Of a stretch of 36,058 bases of DNA, positions 14,465 to 25,268 are shown piece after piece. Each line of letters starts with the position of its first letter. Within the stretch, counting starts at the first letter, position 1. The stretch comes from Gemmiger sp. An120 (GTDB taxonomy: Bacteria > Bacillota > Clostridia > Oscillospirales > Ruminococcaceae). The DNA lies in the NCBI RefSeq assembly GCF_002160955.1, contig NZ_NFLN01000023.1:1-36058 (forward strand), read 5' to 3'. The notes beneath the pieces were generated by a model that did not search any database, had not been told where the DNA came from, and worked only from the letters and a program-made list of their open reading frames with translations. A program made the position numbers and the translations under genes.

Positions 14465-15486
14465 CAGGCAGCCTCCTTTTCGGTCTCAACCTGCAGCTGG
14501 CCGTTTACGCGGCGCACGGTAATGGTGCCCTGCAGGTCGGTGCGGTAGATCTGCGCGCCGATGGCGTTCAGTTTATCCAGGGTTTCGGCGTCGGGATGGC
14601 CGTAGTCGTTGTCCACCCCGCAGCTGATAATGGAAATCTGCGGCCGGACATAAGACAGAAACTTCTCCCCGCTGGAGGTGGACGAGCCGTGATGGCCCGC
14701 TTTATACACCTGGGCGGACAGGTTTGCGCCGCTGTCCAGCAGGTCCTGCTCTACCCCGCTCTCACCGTCGCCGGTGAACAGGTAGGTCAGGTCCGGGGAA
14801 TCAAAGCGCCCGGCGATGCTCAGTTCGTTGTAGTTCTTGGTTTCCACCCCCGCGCCCAGCACGGTGAGGGTGCCTTCGCCCAGGGTGAAGGTCCAGCCCG
14901 GCTGGGCCGTTACGGTGGGAATGTTCTGGGTTTCGATCTGTTCCAGGACCTTTTCAAAGGTGCGGGTGGTGGGCAGCGGGGCTTTGTCAAAGTCCGGCAG
15001 CAGCACCTGCTTGACCGTAAAGGTTTCCAGTACATCGGCCATGGCGCCGATATGGTCGGCGTGGGGATGGGTCATAATCAGCAGATCAATGGTCTGCACC
15101 CCGGCGGCCTGCAGGTCGTGGATCAGTTCCTCGTCGTGGGCAGAGTCCGCCGCGTCGATCAGGATGAATCCGCTTCCCTGCTGGATCAGGGTTGCGTCCG
15201 CCTGGCCCACATCCAGAAAGCGCAGCGTGGTGGTCTCACCGGAGGCGGAGCCGGAAGGCGCGCTGGAGGAGGCCGGGACAGAGGCGGCGGGCGCGGAGAC
15301 GGAGGAAGAACCATCAAAGACGGGCAGCCCCTCCCAGGGAGAGGGACCACCCATATAGTGGTTGACCCCGAGGATGGCCACCAGAGCGGCGGCCAGGCCG
15401 ATCAGGGTACGGATCAGGTTATTCAGCGCCGCTTGCTGCTGCGCCGTTTTGCCGCGGGAGCGGCGGGACGTTTTTCGTTTTGCCAT
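14464..15486 (-). CDS. Membrane-anchored MBL-fold hydrolase, ComEC/Rec2 C-terminal type
   Basis: A 340-residue protein with a very basic N-terminus, one transmembrane helix (about 21-41), a Ser/Ala/Pro-rich linker (58-83), and a metallo-beta-lactamase domain. The domain has LDVGQADATLI (91-101), the metal-binding HPHADHIG (140-147), FTGDGESG, KAGHHGSS, and a final HPDAETL. These are features of the ComEC/Rec2-like family, members of which cleave nucleic acids or related phosphodiesters. The orientation implies an extracellular catalytic domain. Its first 64 bases overlap the end of ygiQ in another frame; the start is nevertheless supported by AAAGGAAAG eight bases upstream and by the need for the membrane segment. 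Confidence 0.87.
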   Translation of the reverse strand: MAKRKTSRRSRGKTAQQQAALNNLIRTLIGLAAALVAILGVNHYMGGPSPWEGLPVFDGSSSVSAPAASVPASSSAPSGSASGETTTLRFLDVGQADATLIQQGSGFILIDAADSAHDEELIHDLQAAGVQTIDLLIMTHPHADHIGAMADVLETFTVKQVLLPDFDKAPLPTTRTFEKVLEQIETQNIPTVTAQPGWTFTLGEGTLTVLGAGVETKNYNELSIAGRFDSPDLTYLFTGDGESGVEQDLLDSGANLSAQVYKAGHHGSSTSSGEKFLSYVRPQISIISCGVDNDYGHPDAETLDKLNAIGAQIYRTDLQGTITVRRVNGQLQVETEKEAA

Positions 15487-17297
15487 GGCTTACTTTCCTT
15501 TCGGCGGGCACTGGCGGGAACCAGCAGGGGGATCAGGTCTTCCCGGTGGGTCAGCTTCAGCGCTTTGACGACCCGGGCGGCGTTGCGGGGCTCATAATAC
15601 TGGAGCAGTGCCCGCTGCAGCGCCTTGCCCTCGGGGGTCTTTTCCACGAACACGGGTTTCAGGGTATAGGGGTCAAGACCGGTGTAGAACATGCAGGTGG
15701 ACACGGTGCCGGGGGTGGGATAGAAATCCTGCACCTGCTCCGGCCGGATGTGGTTGCGGTACAGGTATTCGGCCAGGATGACCGCGTCCTTCAGGGTACT
15801 GCCGGGATGGCTGCTCATCAGGTAGGGCACCAGATACTGCTGCTTGCCTGCCTGCTTGGTGAGCTCATAGAACCGCTTGGAGAACTTGTTGTAGGTTTCG
15901 ATCGGCGGCTTGCCCATATAGGCCAGGGTGGCGGGGGCGCAGTGTTCCGGGGCCACCTTGAGCTGACCGGAGATGTGGTGCTGCACCAGTTCCTTGAAGA
16001 AGCTCTCGTCCTTGTCACGGATCAGGTAGTCGTAGCGGATACCGCTGCGGATGAACACCTTTTTCACCCCGGGAATGGCCCGCAGGCGGCGCAGGATGCC
16101 CAGATACTCGCTGTGATCCACGATCAGATGGGGGCAGGGGCTGGGGGCCAGGCACTTTTTGCCGCCCTGGCACATGCCCTCCCGCATCTGCTTGGCGCAG
16201 CTGGGAAGACGGAAGTTGGCGGTGGGGCCGCCCACGTCGTGGATGTACCCCTTAAAGCCGGAGCTCTGGGCGATGCGCTCACCCTCGGCCACCACGCTGT
16301 CGGCGCTGCGGCTGGTGACGCGGCGGCCCTGATGCAGGGTGATGGCGCAGAAGTTGCAGCCGCCGTAGCAGCCCCGGTTGTGGATGATGGAGAACTCCAC
16401 CTCCTCAATGGCGGGTACGCCGCCCAGCGCGTCGTAGCTGGGATGGTAGCGGCGGGTAAAGGGCAGGGCCGCCACCTCGTCCAGTTCCCGGCGGGTCAGG
16501 GGCTTGGACGGGATGTTCTGCACCAGGTATTTCTGGCTCTGTTTCTGCACCACGATCTGGCCGGAGACCGGGTCCTGGTTGTCCATCTGGATGCGGCAGG
16601 CCCGGGCATAGGCCACCTTGTCGGCCTTGACCTTATTGAAGCCCGCGCACTCCACGTATTTTTCCGGCAAACCGGCAAAGTCGGTCATGTAGCAGGTACC
16701 GGCCACATCCCGAATGGATTCCACCGGTTCCCCGTTTGCCAGACGGCGGGCAATGGTGCGGGTCTGGTGTTCCCCCATGCCGAAGGAGATCAGGTCCGCG
16801 CCGGAGGTCTCGGCGATGCTGGGCAGCACCTCGTCCATCCAGTAGTCGTAATGGGCAAACCGGCGCAGGGAGGCTTCCAGACCGCCCAGGATCACCGGCA
16901 GGTCGGGATAGGCCTGTTTGGCCAGCTGGCTGTACACGGTGGCGCTGCGGTCGGGACGGCGGCCCGCCTTGCCGCCGGGGGTGTACTCATCCTCGGCGCG
17001 GCGCACCTTGGCCACCGAGTAGTGGGCTACCATGCTGTCCACGTTGCCGCCGCCGATGAAAAAGCCGTAGCGGGGACGGCCGAATTCCTTAAAGCTTTCG
17101 CAGGTGGTAAAATCCGGCTGGCTGAGCACGCCGACCCGGAAGCCCTCCGCTTCCAGCACCCGGCTGATGATGGCCGCGCCGAAGCTGGGATGGTCCACGT
17201 AGGCGTCGCCGGTGACCAGCACATAGTCCACCTGGTCCCAGCCCCGGCTCTCCATGTCCTGGCGGCTGATGGGCAAAAATTCTGTATACATATACAT
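15423..17297 (-). CDS. ygiQ: YgiQ family radical SAM protein
   Basis: A 624-residue UPF0313/YgiQ protein. The N-terminal region (about 20-200) has the alpha/beta character of a cobalamin-binding-like domain, and the radical SAM cluster motif is GCYGGCNFC with Cys310, Cys314 and Cys317. Typical later segments are KGYIHDVGGPTANF and the YLVPYLMSSHPGSTLKDA region. The basic Lys/Arg-rich tail is common in the family. The reaction is not established. Two ATG codons are possible: 17297 is only two bases after AAGGAG, whereas the ATG at 17291 is eight bases away and is the more likely start. It may lead the operon ending at metH; no clear promoter was seen in the 71-base gap upstream, which holds an imperfect GC-rich hairpin (17326-17356). 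Confidence 0.92.
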   Translation of the reverse strand: MYMYTEFLPISRQDMESRGWDQVDYVLVTGDAYVDHPSFGAAIISRVLEAEGFRVGVLSQPDFTTCESFKEFGRPRYGFFIGGGNVDSMVAHYSVAKVRRAEDEYTPGGKAGRRPDRSATVYSQLAKQAYPDLPVILGGLEASLRRFAHYDYWMDEVLPSIAETSGADLISFGMGEHQTRTIARRLANGEPVESIRDVAGTCYMTDFAGLPEKYVECAGFNKVKADKVAYARACRIQMDNQDPVSGQIVVQKQSQKYLVQNIPSKPLTRRELDEVAALPFTRRYHPSYDALGGVPAIEEVEFSIIHNRGCYGGCNFCAITLHQGRRVTSRSADSVVAEGERIAQSSGFKGYIHDVGGPTANFRLPSCAKQMREGMCQGGKKCLAPSPCPHLIVDHSEYLGILRRLRAIPGVKKVFIRSGIRYDYLIRDKDESFFKELVQHHISGQLKVAPEHCAPATLAYMGKPPIETYNKFSKRFYELTKQAGKQQYLVPYLMSSHPGSTLKDAVILAEYLYRNHIRPEQVQDFYPTPGTVSTCMFYTGLDPYTLKPVFVEKTPEGKALQRALLQYYEPRNAARVVKALKLTHREDLIPLLVPASARRKESKPWQNEKRPAAPAAKRRSSKRR

Positions 17298-17368
17298 CGC
17301 TCCTTATGTGCCTCACAGGGCAATACCGCGCCGCCCCGTCGGGCGGGTCGGCGCGGTTTCGGACCCGG

Positions 17369-19999
17369 TCAGGCGTCGGTGCTTTCCGGGTTGTTCATGG
17401 TCATTTCGATCAGCTGCTGGCGGGTCATCAGCACCTCGCGGGGCTTGGCGCCCTGGTAGGGGCCGATGATGCCCAGCTGCTCCATCTCGTCCATAATGCG
17501 GGCGGCACGGGCATAGCCCAGCTTACACCGCCGCTGCAGCAGGCTGGTGGATGCCAGGCCTGCGTCGATGACCACCTCGGCGGCCTGACGCAGCATCGGG
17601 TCGTGGCCGCCATCCTCGTCGCCGCCGCTCTCCGCGCCTTTTTCGGGCACGGCGCGTTTTTCCATTTCGGCGATCATCTCTTCATTGTACTGGGAGCTGT
17701 TGTCCTTCTTGACGAACTCCAGCACCGAGGCGATCTCTTCATCCTTTACATAGGTGCCCTGGATACGCACCGGCTTGGAGGCGCCTACCGGCATGAAGAG
17801 CATATCGCCCATACCCAGCAGCTTTTCCGCGCCGCCGGAGTCCAGGATGGTACGGCTGTCCACCTGGCTGGACACCGCAAAGGCGATGCGGCTGGGAATG
17901 TTGGCCTTGATCAGGCCGGTGATAACGTCCACACTGGGACGCTGGGTGGCCACGATCAGGTGCATGCCCGCGGCGCGGGCTTTCTGGGCAATGCGGCAGA
18001 TGTAGTCCTCCACCTCTTTGCCCGCCACCATCATCAGGTCGGCCAGCTCGTCGATGATAATGGCGATATAGGGCAGCTTGTCCACGTCGCCGGCTTCGGC
18101 GGCCATCCGGTTGTAGCTCTTGATGTCACGCACGTTGTTCTCGGCGAACAGGCGGTAGCGGCGCTCCATCTCGGCCACCGCGCTGCCCAGCGCGCCCGCC
18201 GCCTTGCGGGGTTCGGTGACCACCGGCATGAGCAGGTGCGGGATGCCGTTGTACTCGGCCAGCTCCACCACCTTGGGGTCGATGAGGATCAGTTTTACAT
18301 CCTCGGGGCTGGACTTATACAGGAAGCTGATGATAATGCTGTTGACACAGACCGATTTACCACTACCGGTGGAACCGGCAATCAGCAGGTGGGGCATCTT
18401 GCACAGGTCCGCCACCTGGGGCGCGCCCGCGATGTCCTTGCCCAGGGCGATGGTCAGCGGCGAGGCGCTCTTGGTGTAGACCGGGGTCTCAAAGATGCTG
18501 CGGATGAACACCGGCGAACTGTGCCGGTTGGGCACCTCGATGCCCACGGCGGGCTTGCCGGGGATCGGGGCCTCAATACGGACACCGGCGGTGGCCAGGT
18601 TCAGGGCGATGTCGTCGGCCAGGCTGGTGATACGGCTGATCTTGACGCCGGCCAGCGGCTGCAGCTCATACCGGGTGACCGAGGGGCCGCGGCAGATATC
18701 CAGCACACGGGTCTTGACGCCGAAGCTTTCCAGCGTACCCACCAGGACCTCGGCGTTCTTGCGCAGTTCGTCCTCCACGCCGGTGTCCTCCCCGGCAGGG
18801 GACTCCTGGAACAGGGTCAGCGGCGGGTAGTGATAGGCTTCCGGCTCGCCGGCGGCGGCAGGCGCCATCCGCATCTGATCGCCGGGTTCGCCGGTGACCT
18901 TGGCCGGAGTGAGCGAGGGTTCCGCCATGGCCTTGCGCACCAGGTGATCCAGCTCGCCGCCGGAAGCGGGCGCGGCCTGAGCCTCTACGGCAGGCTCCAT
19001 CTCGGCAGACGGCTGCGGCTGGGCAGGCTGAGCAGCTTCTTCCGGATTCAGGAAGGAGAAGTCCGGCGGGGCGGGCATCTCCGGCTCCGAACCGGGCAGG
19101 GTGATGGTGGTTTCAAAGACCTCTTCCGGCTCGGCAGGGGCGGCGGCGGGGAACTGCCCGAAGGTACCGCCCGGGCCCACGACCGGTTCGTCCGGTTCGG
19201 GGCGCACCGCCTCGCCAGCGGTCTCGTTGATCGGGTCGGGGCCCAGATCCACGTCCACCGAACGACGGCACACCCGGGCAGGAACACGGGGTTCCGCGGC
19301 CTGTTCTTCCAGCTGACGGCGGCGGGCCTCCTCCCGGGCTTCTTCCCGGGCTTGACGGCGGGCTTCCCGCTCTTCCTGGCGCTCCTCATGATCGGCCTGC
19401 CAGTCGCCGAACAGATCGGCCAGGAACTGCCAGGCATCGCCGGGGGTCACGCCGGTGATCAGCATGACGCTGGCCAGCAGCAGGATGATCAGGATGATGC
19501 GGGCTGCAATGGGGCCGCAGAGCAGCAGCAGGCTGCCGCCTACAAGGCCGCCCAGCACACCGCCGCCAAACAGGTTCTGGCCGTTCTGGAACAGCGCCGC
19601 CATGACGCCCTTGAAATCCAGCCCGGACAGCTGCACCGGCGAAAAGGCTACCAGACAGCCGCAGAGCATGATGAAAAAGGCCAGCGCGCGCAGGCAGCGG
19701 GCACGGATGGGCTGTTCCAGCGCCACCAGCACCGCCCAGTAAAGCAAAAACAGCCCCAGCAGGTAGAACGGCATTCCGAACACCCCGAACAGAGCGGTGC
19801 GGACGGCTTTCCAGGCGGATTCGCCGGGGACAAACGCCATGGCGCAGAGCAGCAGCCCCACGCCGAACAGCAGGATGCTCCAGCTTTTATCCAGTTCCGG
19901 CGGTTTCTTTTTGCTGCGGGTAGTGGTGCGCCTAGTACCCGCCGTGGATTTTCCCGTACCCGAACGGGCCGTGGTCGAATTGCGTTTTGTTTGTGCCAT
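17369..19999 (-). CDS. FtsK/SpoIIIE DNA translocase
   Basis: A hexameric ATPase that pumps chromosomal DNA across the septum at division or sporulation. The 876-residue protein starts with a basic segment, then about four transmembrane helices (roughly residues 35-190), a long acidic/Pro-rich linker, and the motor domain. The motor has Walker [10 protein letters not shown] (about 540-548), Walker [12 protein letters not shown], and [18 protein letters not shown]-terminal winged-helix gamma domain ([20 protein letters not shown], about 815-865) should recognise orienting DNA sequences. The ATG at 19999 was preferred over an upstream in-frame ATG because homology starts here. Whether it is FtsK or SpoIIIE in role cannot be told; both names apply to the same architecture. 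It has its own promoter at 20097-20125. Confidence 0.94.
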   Translation of the reverse strand: MAQTKRNSTTARSGTGKSTAGTRRTTTRSKKKPPELDKSWSILLFGVGLLLCAMAFVPGESAWKAVRTALFGVFGMPFYLLGLFLLYWAVLVALEQPIRARCLRALAFFIMLCGCLVAFSPVQLSGLDFKGVMAALFQNGQNLFGGGVLGGLVGGSLLLLCGPIAARIILIILLLASVMLITGVTPGDAWQFLADLFGDWQADHEERQEEREARRQAREEAREEARRRQLEEQAAEPRVPARVCRRSVDVDLGPDPINETAGEAVRPEPDEPVVGPGGTFGQFPAAAPAEPEEVFETTITLPGSEPEMPAPPDFSFLNPEEAAQPAQPQPSAEMEPAVEAQAAPASGGELDHLVRKAMAEPSLTPAKVTGEPGDQMRMAPAAAGEPEAYHYPPLTLFQESPAGEDTGVEDELRKNAEVLVGTLESFGVKTRVLDICRGPSVTRYELQPLAGVKISRITSLADDIALNLATAGVRIEAPIPGKPAVGIEVPNRHSSPVFIRSIFETPVYTKSASPLTIALGKDIAGAPQVADLCKMPHLLIAGSTGSGKSVCVNSIIISFLYKSSPEDVKLILIDPKVVELAEYNGIPHLLMPVVTEPRKAAGALGSAVAEMERRYRLFAENNVRDIKSYNRMAAEAGDVDKLPYIAIIIDELADLMMVAGKEVEDYICRIAQKARAAGMHLIVATQRPSVDVITGLIKANIPSRIAFAVSSQVDSRTILDSGGAEKLLGMGDMLFMPVGASKPVRIQGTYVKDEEIASVLEFVKKDNSSQYNEEMIAEMEKRAVPEKGAESGGDEDGGHDPMLRQAAEVVIDAGLASTSLLQRRCKLGYARAARIMDEMEQLGIIGPYQGAKPREVLMTRQQLIEMTMNNPESTDA

Positions 20000-20096
20000 A
20001 GTCCCTGTAACTCCCTCAAAACAATCGGCAAAGGGCGGTGTCCGCCCCACCCCGGCACAGACCGAGCCGGAGAAATGCACATAGATAGACTTATAT

Positions 20097-20125
20097 ATTG
20101 TACCACCAAACCGGGGATTTGTAAA
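20097..20125 (-). promoter_or_regulatory. Sigma-A promoter of the DNA translocase gene
   Basis: TTTACA (20120-20125) and TACAAT (20097-20102) on the minus strand are 17 bases apart in an AT-rich island, about 97 bases before the start codon. It lies downstream of the terminator that ends the ftsZ unit. Confidence 0.75.
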
Positions 20126-20164
20126 ACAACCGCGGCAGGGAAATTGCCCCGCCGCCGCGGGGAC

Positions 20165-20206
20165 GAAAAAGCACCGGGGACCGACGGGTCCTCCGGTGCT
20201 TTTTTG
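20165..20206 (-). terminator. Bidirectional terminator after the DivIVA-like gene
   Basis: AGCACCGGGGACC (20170-20182) pairs with GGTCCTCCGGTGCT (20187-20200) with one bulge; the minus strand continues with TTTTTCG and the plus strand with six T residues. It closes the ftsZ-divIVA-like unit. Confidence 0.85.
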
Positions 20207-20222
20207 TATGAATATTCAGCTG

Positions 20223-21173
20223 TTATACGCCCAGGAACCGGTCGATCACATCCAGCAGCTGCTCGGCGCGGGTGCGGCGGCGGGGCTGCGGACGGGGACG
20301 GCGCAGCGGCGCGGCGGCATGCGCTTCCGGTTTGGGCTGCGATGCCGGTGCGGCGGGCGCCGGGGATTCCGGCTGTGCAGGTTCCGGCACAGGCGCGGGC
20401 ATTTCCGGCGGTTCGGGGGATTCCACCGGCTGCGGCGGCGGGTTGGGGAAGCTGCGGGCCTGGGCTCCCAGCTGCTGCAGGTGCTGATCGGTTTCGCCCA
20501 GAGCGGCGTAGATTGCGCCGGTTGCCTGGGTCAGCTGTGCCTGGGCACGGGCAATCTGCTCGTCCACACGGGCCAGCTCGTCCCGCAGGCGGGCCACCGA
20601 ATCGGAGATGTCCTGGGCGCTGCGGGTCATAAGCTGCTGTTCGGCCTGCCGCTCCTGCGCCAGACGGGCACGGGCTTCGGCGGCTTCCCTGTCCATCTGC
20701 AGCTGCCGCTGCGCCAGCTGGAGCTGCTGCTCCTGCTCGGTGCGGCGGGCCTGTTCCAGCTCCCGGCCGGTGGCCTGGGCTTCGCTGGTCAGACGGGCGT
20801 TCGCCTCCCGCAGTTCCCGGTTCTCTTTTTCCCGGTTGAACAGGCGGCGGCGGAAATTTTCGGCATTGGACTGTTCCCGGGCCAGCTTCTGGCCCAGATC
20901 GTTGGCGCGCTGCTGGGCGGCGTCCGCCCGCTGGCGTTCGGCCCCGATCTCCTGCTGCATCTGCACCGCCTGCTGCTCCAGCTGGGCTTTTTCTGCCTGG
21001 AGCGCGTCCAGGCGGGCCTGCAGCTGTGCCTGGGTCTGTTCCGCCTGGGTACGCAGCTGTTCCTGCTGCTGGCGGGCCTGGGCGCTGAGCGCATCGATGC
21101 AGGCCAGCACGTCCGCCTTGTTAAAGCCGATCAGCGAGGTTTTGAACCCCTCGCGTTGTTCCGGTACTGCCAT
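20223..21173 (-). CDS. DivIVA-like coiled-coil protein
   Basis: A 316-residue protein without enzymatic motifs. The N-terminus (GFKTSLIGFNKADVLACIDAL) resembles the DivIVA/GpsB membrane-binding head, in which a short hydrophobic loop follows a G-F-x-x-x-x-x-G-F/Y pattern. Residues about 30-235 are a nearly continuous Gln/Ala/Arg/Glu-rich coiled coil, followed by a Pro-rich linker (about 245-290) and a basic segment ending in a short hydrophobic helix (LLDVIDRFLGV). Such proteins mark curved membrane or septa and recruit partners. It starts 32 bases after ftsZ with a GGGAGGTGA site, so the two are almost certainly co-transcribed. The family assignment rests on the head region and context; the sequence is low-complexity elsewhere. 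Confidence 0.7.
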   Translation of the reverse strand: MAVPEQREGFKTSLIGFNKADVLACIDALSAQARQQQEQLRTQAEQTQAQLQARLDALQAEKAQLEQQAVQMQQEIGAERQRADAAQQRANDLGQKLAREQSNAENFRRRLFNREKENRELREANARLTSEAQATGRELEQARRTEQEQQLQLAQRQLQMDREAAEARARLAQERQAEQQLMTRSAQDISDSVARLRDELARVDEQIARAQAQLTQATGAIYAALGETDQHLQQLGAQARSFPNPPPQPVESPEPPEMPAPVPEPAQPESPAPAAPASQPKPEAHAAAPLRRPRPQPRRRTRAEQLLDVIDRFLGV

Positions 21174-21205
21174 GGGGGTTCACCTCCCTAGCGCGGCCAA
21201 ACGGA

Positions 21206-22348
<1,143 letters not shown>

Positions 22349-22702
22349 GTTTCAAATCCCCCTAAAACTTTTTTCCTGCCCAGGCAAACAATATCAGACA
22401 ACCCTGGTTCAAGGCAAACGCCGTCTTGTGCAGACCTGGCGACGGTACCTTAAAAGGGCATAGTTCGTCCCAAGTGGTACTACTGGTATTAAGAGTACCA
22501 GATTTGACGGGCAAATTCAAGTACGGAAGGGTGGCAGAAACAGCAAAAATATAGACAAATTGCGCGAAGACGCAGAAATGCAGGGCGCACCGGCTATGGT
22601 TCGCCCTGAAAATCCGTATTTTGGGATGTGCGGCATCTTTTGGCCGCGGGTGTTTGTGCAAAACCGCAAATTGCACCGGGCTGTTTTGTGAAAAGCGGAT
22701 GG
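22349..22702 (-). promoter_or_regulatory. Intergenic leader between murA and ftsZ
   Basis: No credible gene is visible in these 354 bases. The region is more AT-rich than its surroundings and probably holds the ftsZ promoter(s), though no -35/-10 pair stands out: candidates include TTGCCT with TATTGT near 22390-22420 and a TATATT near 22553. A perfect inverted repeat CTGGTA-N7-TACCAG (22483-22501) lies beside further GGTAC/GGTAT copies, as in a multi-copy operator. A weak stem GTGCAA-N9-TTGCAC follows the murA stop. Confidence 0.45.
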
Positions 22703-23977
22703 TCAGGCCCGGTTTTCGCGGCCGGCGCACACATCCGCCCCCAGCGCCCGGAACATCCCGGCCAGGTCGGCGTAGCCACGGCGCACATACTCCGCGCCCT
22801 CCACTACGCTCTCCCCTGCCGCGGCCAGCGCCGCCACCGCAAGGCCCGCGCCGCCCCGCAGATCCGCGGCCCGCACCCGGGCCCCGCTCAGCTGCACCGG
22901 GCCATGCATCGCCAGCGCCCGGCCCCGGCGACAGACCTGCCCGCCCAGCTGGGCAAAGCCCTCGGCACAGGCGAAGCGGTCCTCAAAGACCGTGTCCTCC
23001 ACTACGGTGTCCCCCTGGGCTGCCAACAGACCGCCCGCCACCACCGGGGCCGCGTCGGTGGAAAAGCCCGGCCACACGCCGGTGCGCACAAGCCCTACCC
23101 CCTGCAGGCGATCCTGCCGCTGCACCCGCCAGCTTTCCGGGACGGGGTGGTCGGTGTGGCAGCCTGCCCGCTCCAGTACGTCGGCCACTGGGCCGAGGGG
23201 GTCCTCCCCGGTGCCCAGCATGGTCACACAGCCGCCGCAACCCGCCACCGCTGCCGCCACCGTGGCCGCCACGATCCGGTCCGGGATGGGACGGTGCCGC
23301 GCCCCATGCAGGGATGTTTTGCCCTGTACCCGGATAACCGGTTGCCCCGCGCCCTCGATCCGTGCACCGCAGGCATTGAGGAAATCTGCCAGGTCCCGGA
23401 TCTCCGGTTCCCGGGCCACGTTCCGCAGTACAGTGTCCCCTTTGGCCAGGGCCGCTGCCATGAGCAGGGTTTCGGTGGCGCCCACGCTGGGCAGGCGCAG
23501 GGTATAATCGATTCCCTGCAGACGGGCGGAGGTGCGCAGTTCCAGCCAGCCGTCCTCCCACAGGGTCTGTGCCCCCATGCGAGACAATCCATCCAGATGG
23601 ATGTCGATGGGGCGGGGGCCCAGGCGGCAGCCGCCGGGCATCGGCATCCGCACACAGCCCGCCCGATGCAGCACCGGGGCCAGGTAAAACACCGAACTGC
23701 GCATGGCCCGGGCGGGAGCTTCCGGCAGCTGCCAGCCCGGCACCGGGGCGGGCAGCAGGTGCAGATCCCCGCCCCGGCGGCGCACCGTAAGGCCCAGCGC
23801 CCGCAGGATAGCCACGCTGGCATGTACGTCGGCCAGATCCGGCACATCCCGCAGCACTACCGGCCCGTCGGCCAGCACCGCCGCCGCCAGGATCGGCAAT
23901 ACGCTGTTTTTGGCGCTGGGCAGGCGCACTGTACCTTCCAGGGGCCTGCCGCCCCGTACCCGCAAGATCTCCCCCAC
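22703..23977 (-). CDS. murA: UDP-N-acetylglucosamine 1-carboxyvinyltransferase
   Basis: Catalyses the first committed step of peptidoglycan synthesis by adding enolpyruvate from PEP to UDP-GlcNAc; it is the fosfomycin target. The 424-residue EPT-fold protein has the substrate-binding SAKNSVLPILAA (Lys23, Asn24), MRSSVFYLAPVLHR, and the active-site loop GGCRLGPRPIDIHLDGL with the catalytic Cys117 present, so fosfomycin sensitivity at this residue is not lost. The C-terminal AADLRGGAGLAVAALAA and YVRRGY motifs are also present. The GTG at 23977 has GGGGGCGG six bases upstream. It is the last gene of the asnB-murE-pbp-ftsW-murA run. Clostridia often carry two murA copies; which one this is cannot be decided here. 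Confidence 0.93.
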   Translation of the reverse strand: MGEILRVRGGRPLEGTVRLPSAKNSVLPILAAAVLADGPVVLRDVPDLADVHASVAILRALGLTVRRRGGDLHLLPAPVPGWQLPEAPARAMRSSVFYLAPVLHRAGCVRMPMPGGCRLGPRPIDIHLDGLSRMGAQTLWEDGWLELRTSARLQGIDYTLRLPSVGATETLLMAAALAKGDTVLRNVAREPEIRDLADFLNACGARIEGAGQPVIRVQGKTSLHGARHRPIPDRIVAATVAAAVAGCGGCVTMLGTGEDPLGPVADVLERAGCHTDHPVPESWRVQRQDRLQGVGLVRTGVWPGFSTDAAPVVAGGLLAAQGDTVVEDTVFEDRFACAEGFAQLGGQVCRRGRALAMHGPVQLSGARVRAADLRGGAGLAVAALAAAGESVVEGAEYVRRGYADLAGMFRALGADVCAGRENRA

Positions 23978-24061
23978 TGTTACCGCCCCCGTTTGCTTGT
24001 TTTGTACCCCAATGTATGAGAAGCAGGGCGGTTTGGTTCAAAAAATGTGCCATCCGGGGTA

Positions 24062-25207
24062 TTACAGGCCGGGACGATCCCCCTGACGGGCCACCGAGAG
24101 CACCAGCCCCATCTCCCCCAGCAGCATCATCAGGCTGGTGCCGCCGGAGGAAAAGAAGGGCAGGCTGATGCCGGTATTGGGAATGGTGTTGGTGACTACC
24201 GCCATGTTCAGGGCGGCCTGCAGCACCACCTGCACCGTAAAGCCCACCGTGAGCAGCGCGCCGAATTTATCCGCGGCCCGCAGCGCAATGACAAGGCCCC
24301 GGGTAAGCAGCAGCACAAACAGCAGGATCACCAGCGTTGCGCCCACAAAGCCCAGTTCCTCACAGAGGATGGAAAAGATAAAATCGTTCTGGGGTTCGGG
24401 CACGTAGAGGTGTTTCTGGCGGCTGTTGCCCAGCCCCAGGCCCAGCGCGCCGCCCGAGCCGATGGCGTACAGGCTTTGAATGGTCTGGTGCCCCGCGCCC
24501 AGCGGGTCGGCAAAGGGATCCAGCCAGCTGGACAGGCGGCTGGCCGCATAGGGCACCAGATCCGGCAGCAGGATCAGCGCCCCGGCCAAAGCGGCCAGCG
24601 CACCGCCGCCCGCCAGCGCGAACCAGCGCAGGCCGGTGCCGCCCACAAACATCAGCACCGCCCCGATGGCCAGGATCAGCAGCGTGCCGGACAGGTGCGG
24701 TTCCAGCAGCATGAGCACCGTCACCGCGCCCAGGATCAGCGCAAAGGGCAGCACCCCCACCGAAAAGCTTTTCATTTTTGGATGGTTCAGGGAGATCAGA
24801 TGGCTGAACAGCACGATCACCGAAAATTTGGCGATCTCGCTGGGCTGCAGAGTGCCCAGGCCCGGAATGACAATCCAGCGGCGGCAGCCGTTGTATTCCG
24901 GCATGAAAAGCACCACCACCAGCAGCACCAGCGACAGGCCAAACAGCGGCCAGGCCCAGGCGTGCAGGATATGGTAGTCCAGGCGGCTGGCAACCCAGAG
25001 AGCGGCCAGCCCCACCAGCGCAAAGAGCAGCTGCGGGCGGATGTAGGTATAGGGATCGTCAAACCGGTACTGCCCCACCGCGCAGCTGGCGCTGTACAGC
25101 ATGACCAGACCGAAGCAGAGCAGGGTGAGCACCAGAAGGGAAAAAGGCAGGTCCATCCCCGGCAGCCCGGCGAGGAACAGCCTCTCTTTCACAGAACGCA
25201 AACGCAT
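24062..25207 (-). CDS. ftsW: SEDS family peptidoglycan polymerase FtsW
   Basis: A polytopic membrane glycosyltransferase that polymerises lipid II at the septum together with a class B PBP. The 381-residue protein has about ten transmembrane helices and the SEDS landmarks: VMLYSAS in helix 1, YIRPQLLFALVG, RRWIVIPGLGTLQPSEIAK with the conserved Glu, LLEPHLSGTLLI with the catalytic-site Asp position of the family here read as Glu-Pro-His, and the C-terminal NTIPNTGISLPFFSSGGTS. FtsW rather than RodA is favoured by the cell-division neighbours. It lies 61 bases after the PBP gene, its natural partner, with AAGGAGG upstream of the ATG. Confidence 0.93.
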   Translation of the reverse strand: MRLRSVKERLFLAGLPGMDLPFSLLVLTLLCFGLVMLYSASCAVGQYRFDDPYTYIRPQLLFALVGLAALWVASRLDYHILHAWAWPLFGLSLVLLVVVLFMPEYNGCRRWIVIPGLGTLQPSEIAKFSVIVLFSHLISLNHPKMKSFSVGVLPFALILGAVTVLMLLEPHLSGTLLILAIGAVLMFVGGTGLRWFALAGGGALAALAGALILLPDLVPYAASRLSSWLDPFADPLGAGHQTIQSLYAIGSGGALGLGLGNSRQKHLYVPEPQNDFIFSILCEELGFVGATLVILLFVLLLTRGLVIALRAADKFGALLTVGFTVQVVLQAALNMAVVTNTIPNTGISLPFFSSGGTSLMMLLGEMGLVLSVARQGDRPGL

Positions 25208-25268
25208 GACAGGAAATCCTCCTTGAGGGCGCAGGGCCCCGTATCAGTGTGCGCAGGCAGACGGGCCG

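Noticed and set aside
17326-17356. GC-rich imperfect hairpin after the DNA translocase gene as a terminator
   Set aside because: No T-run follows on the minus strand, so it is mentioned with ygiQ but not called as a terminator.
14236-17368. SAM or cobalamin riboswitch ahead of the metF/metH genes
   Set aside because: Intergenic gaps in this run are only a few bases up to 71 bases upstream of ygiQ, too short, and no S-box or B12-box motif was found.
17306-20632. A very long open frame on the plus strand antisense to the DNA translocase and DivIVA-like genes
   Set aside because: High GC leaves antisense frames open. The translation is low-complexity (Gly/His/Gln/Arg-rich), without motifs, while the opposite strand codes recognised proteins.
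22362-22730. A minus-strand frame of 122 codons in the murA-ftsZ gap
   Set aside because: It overlaps the murA end, has no ribosome site or family resemblance, and lies over the presumed ftsZ control region.
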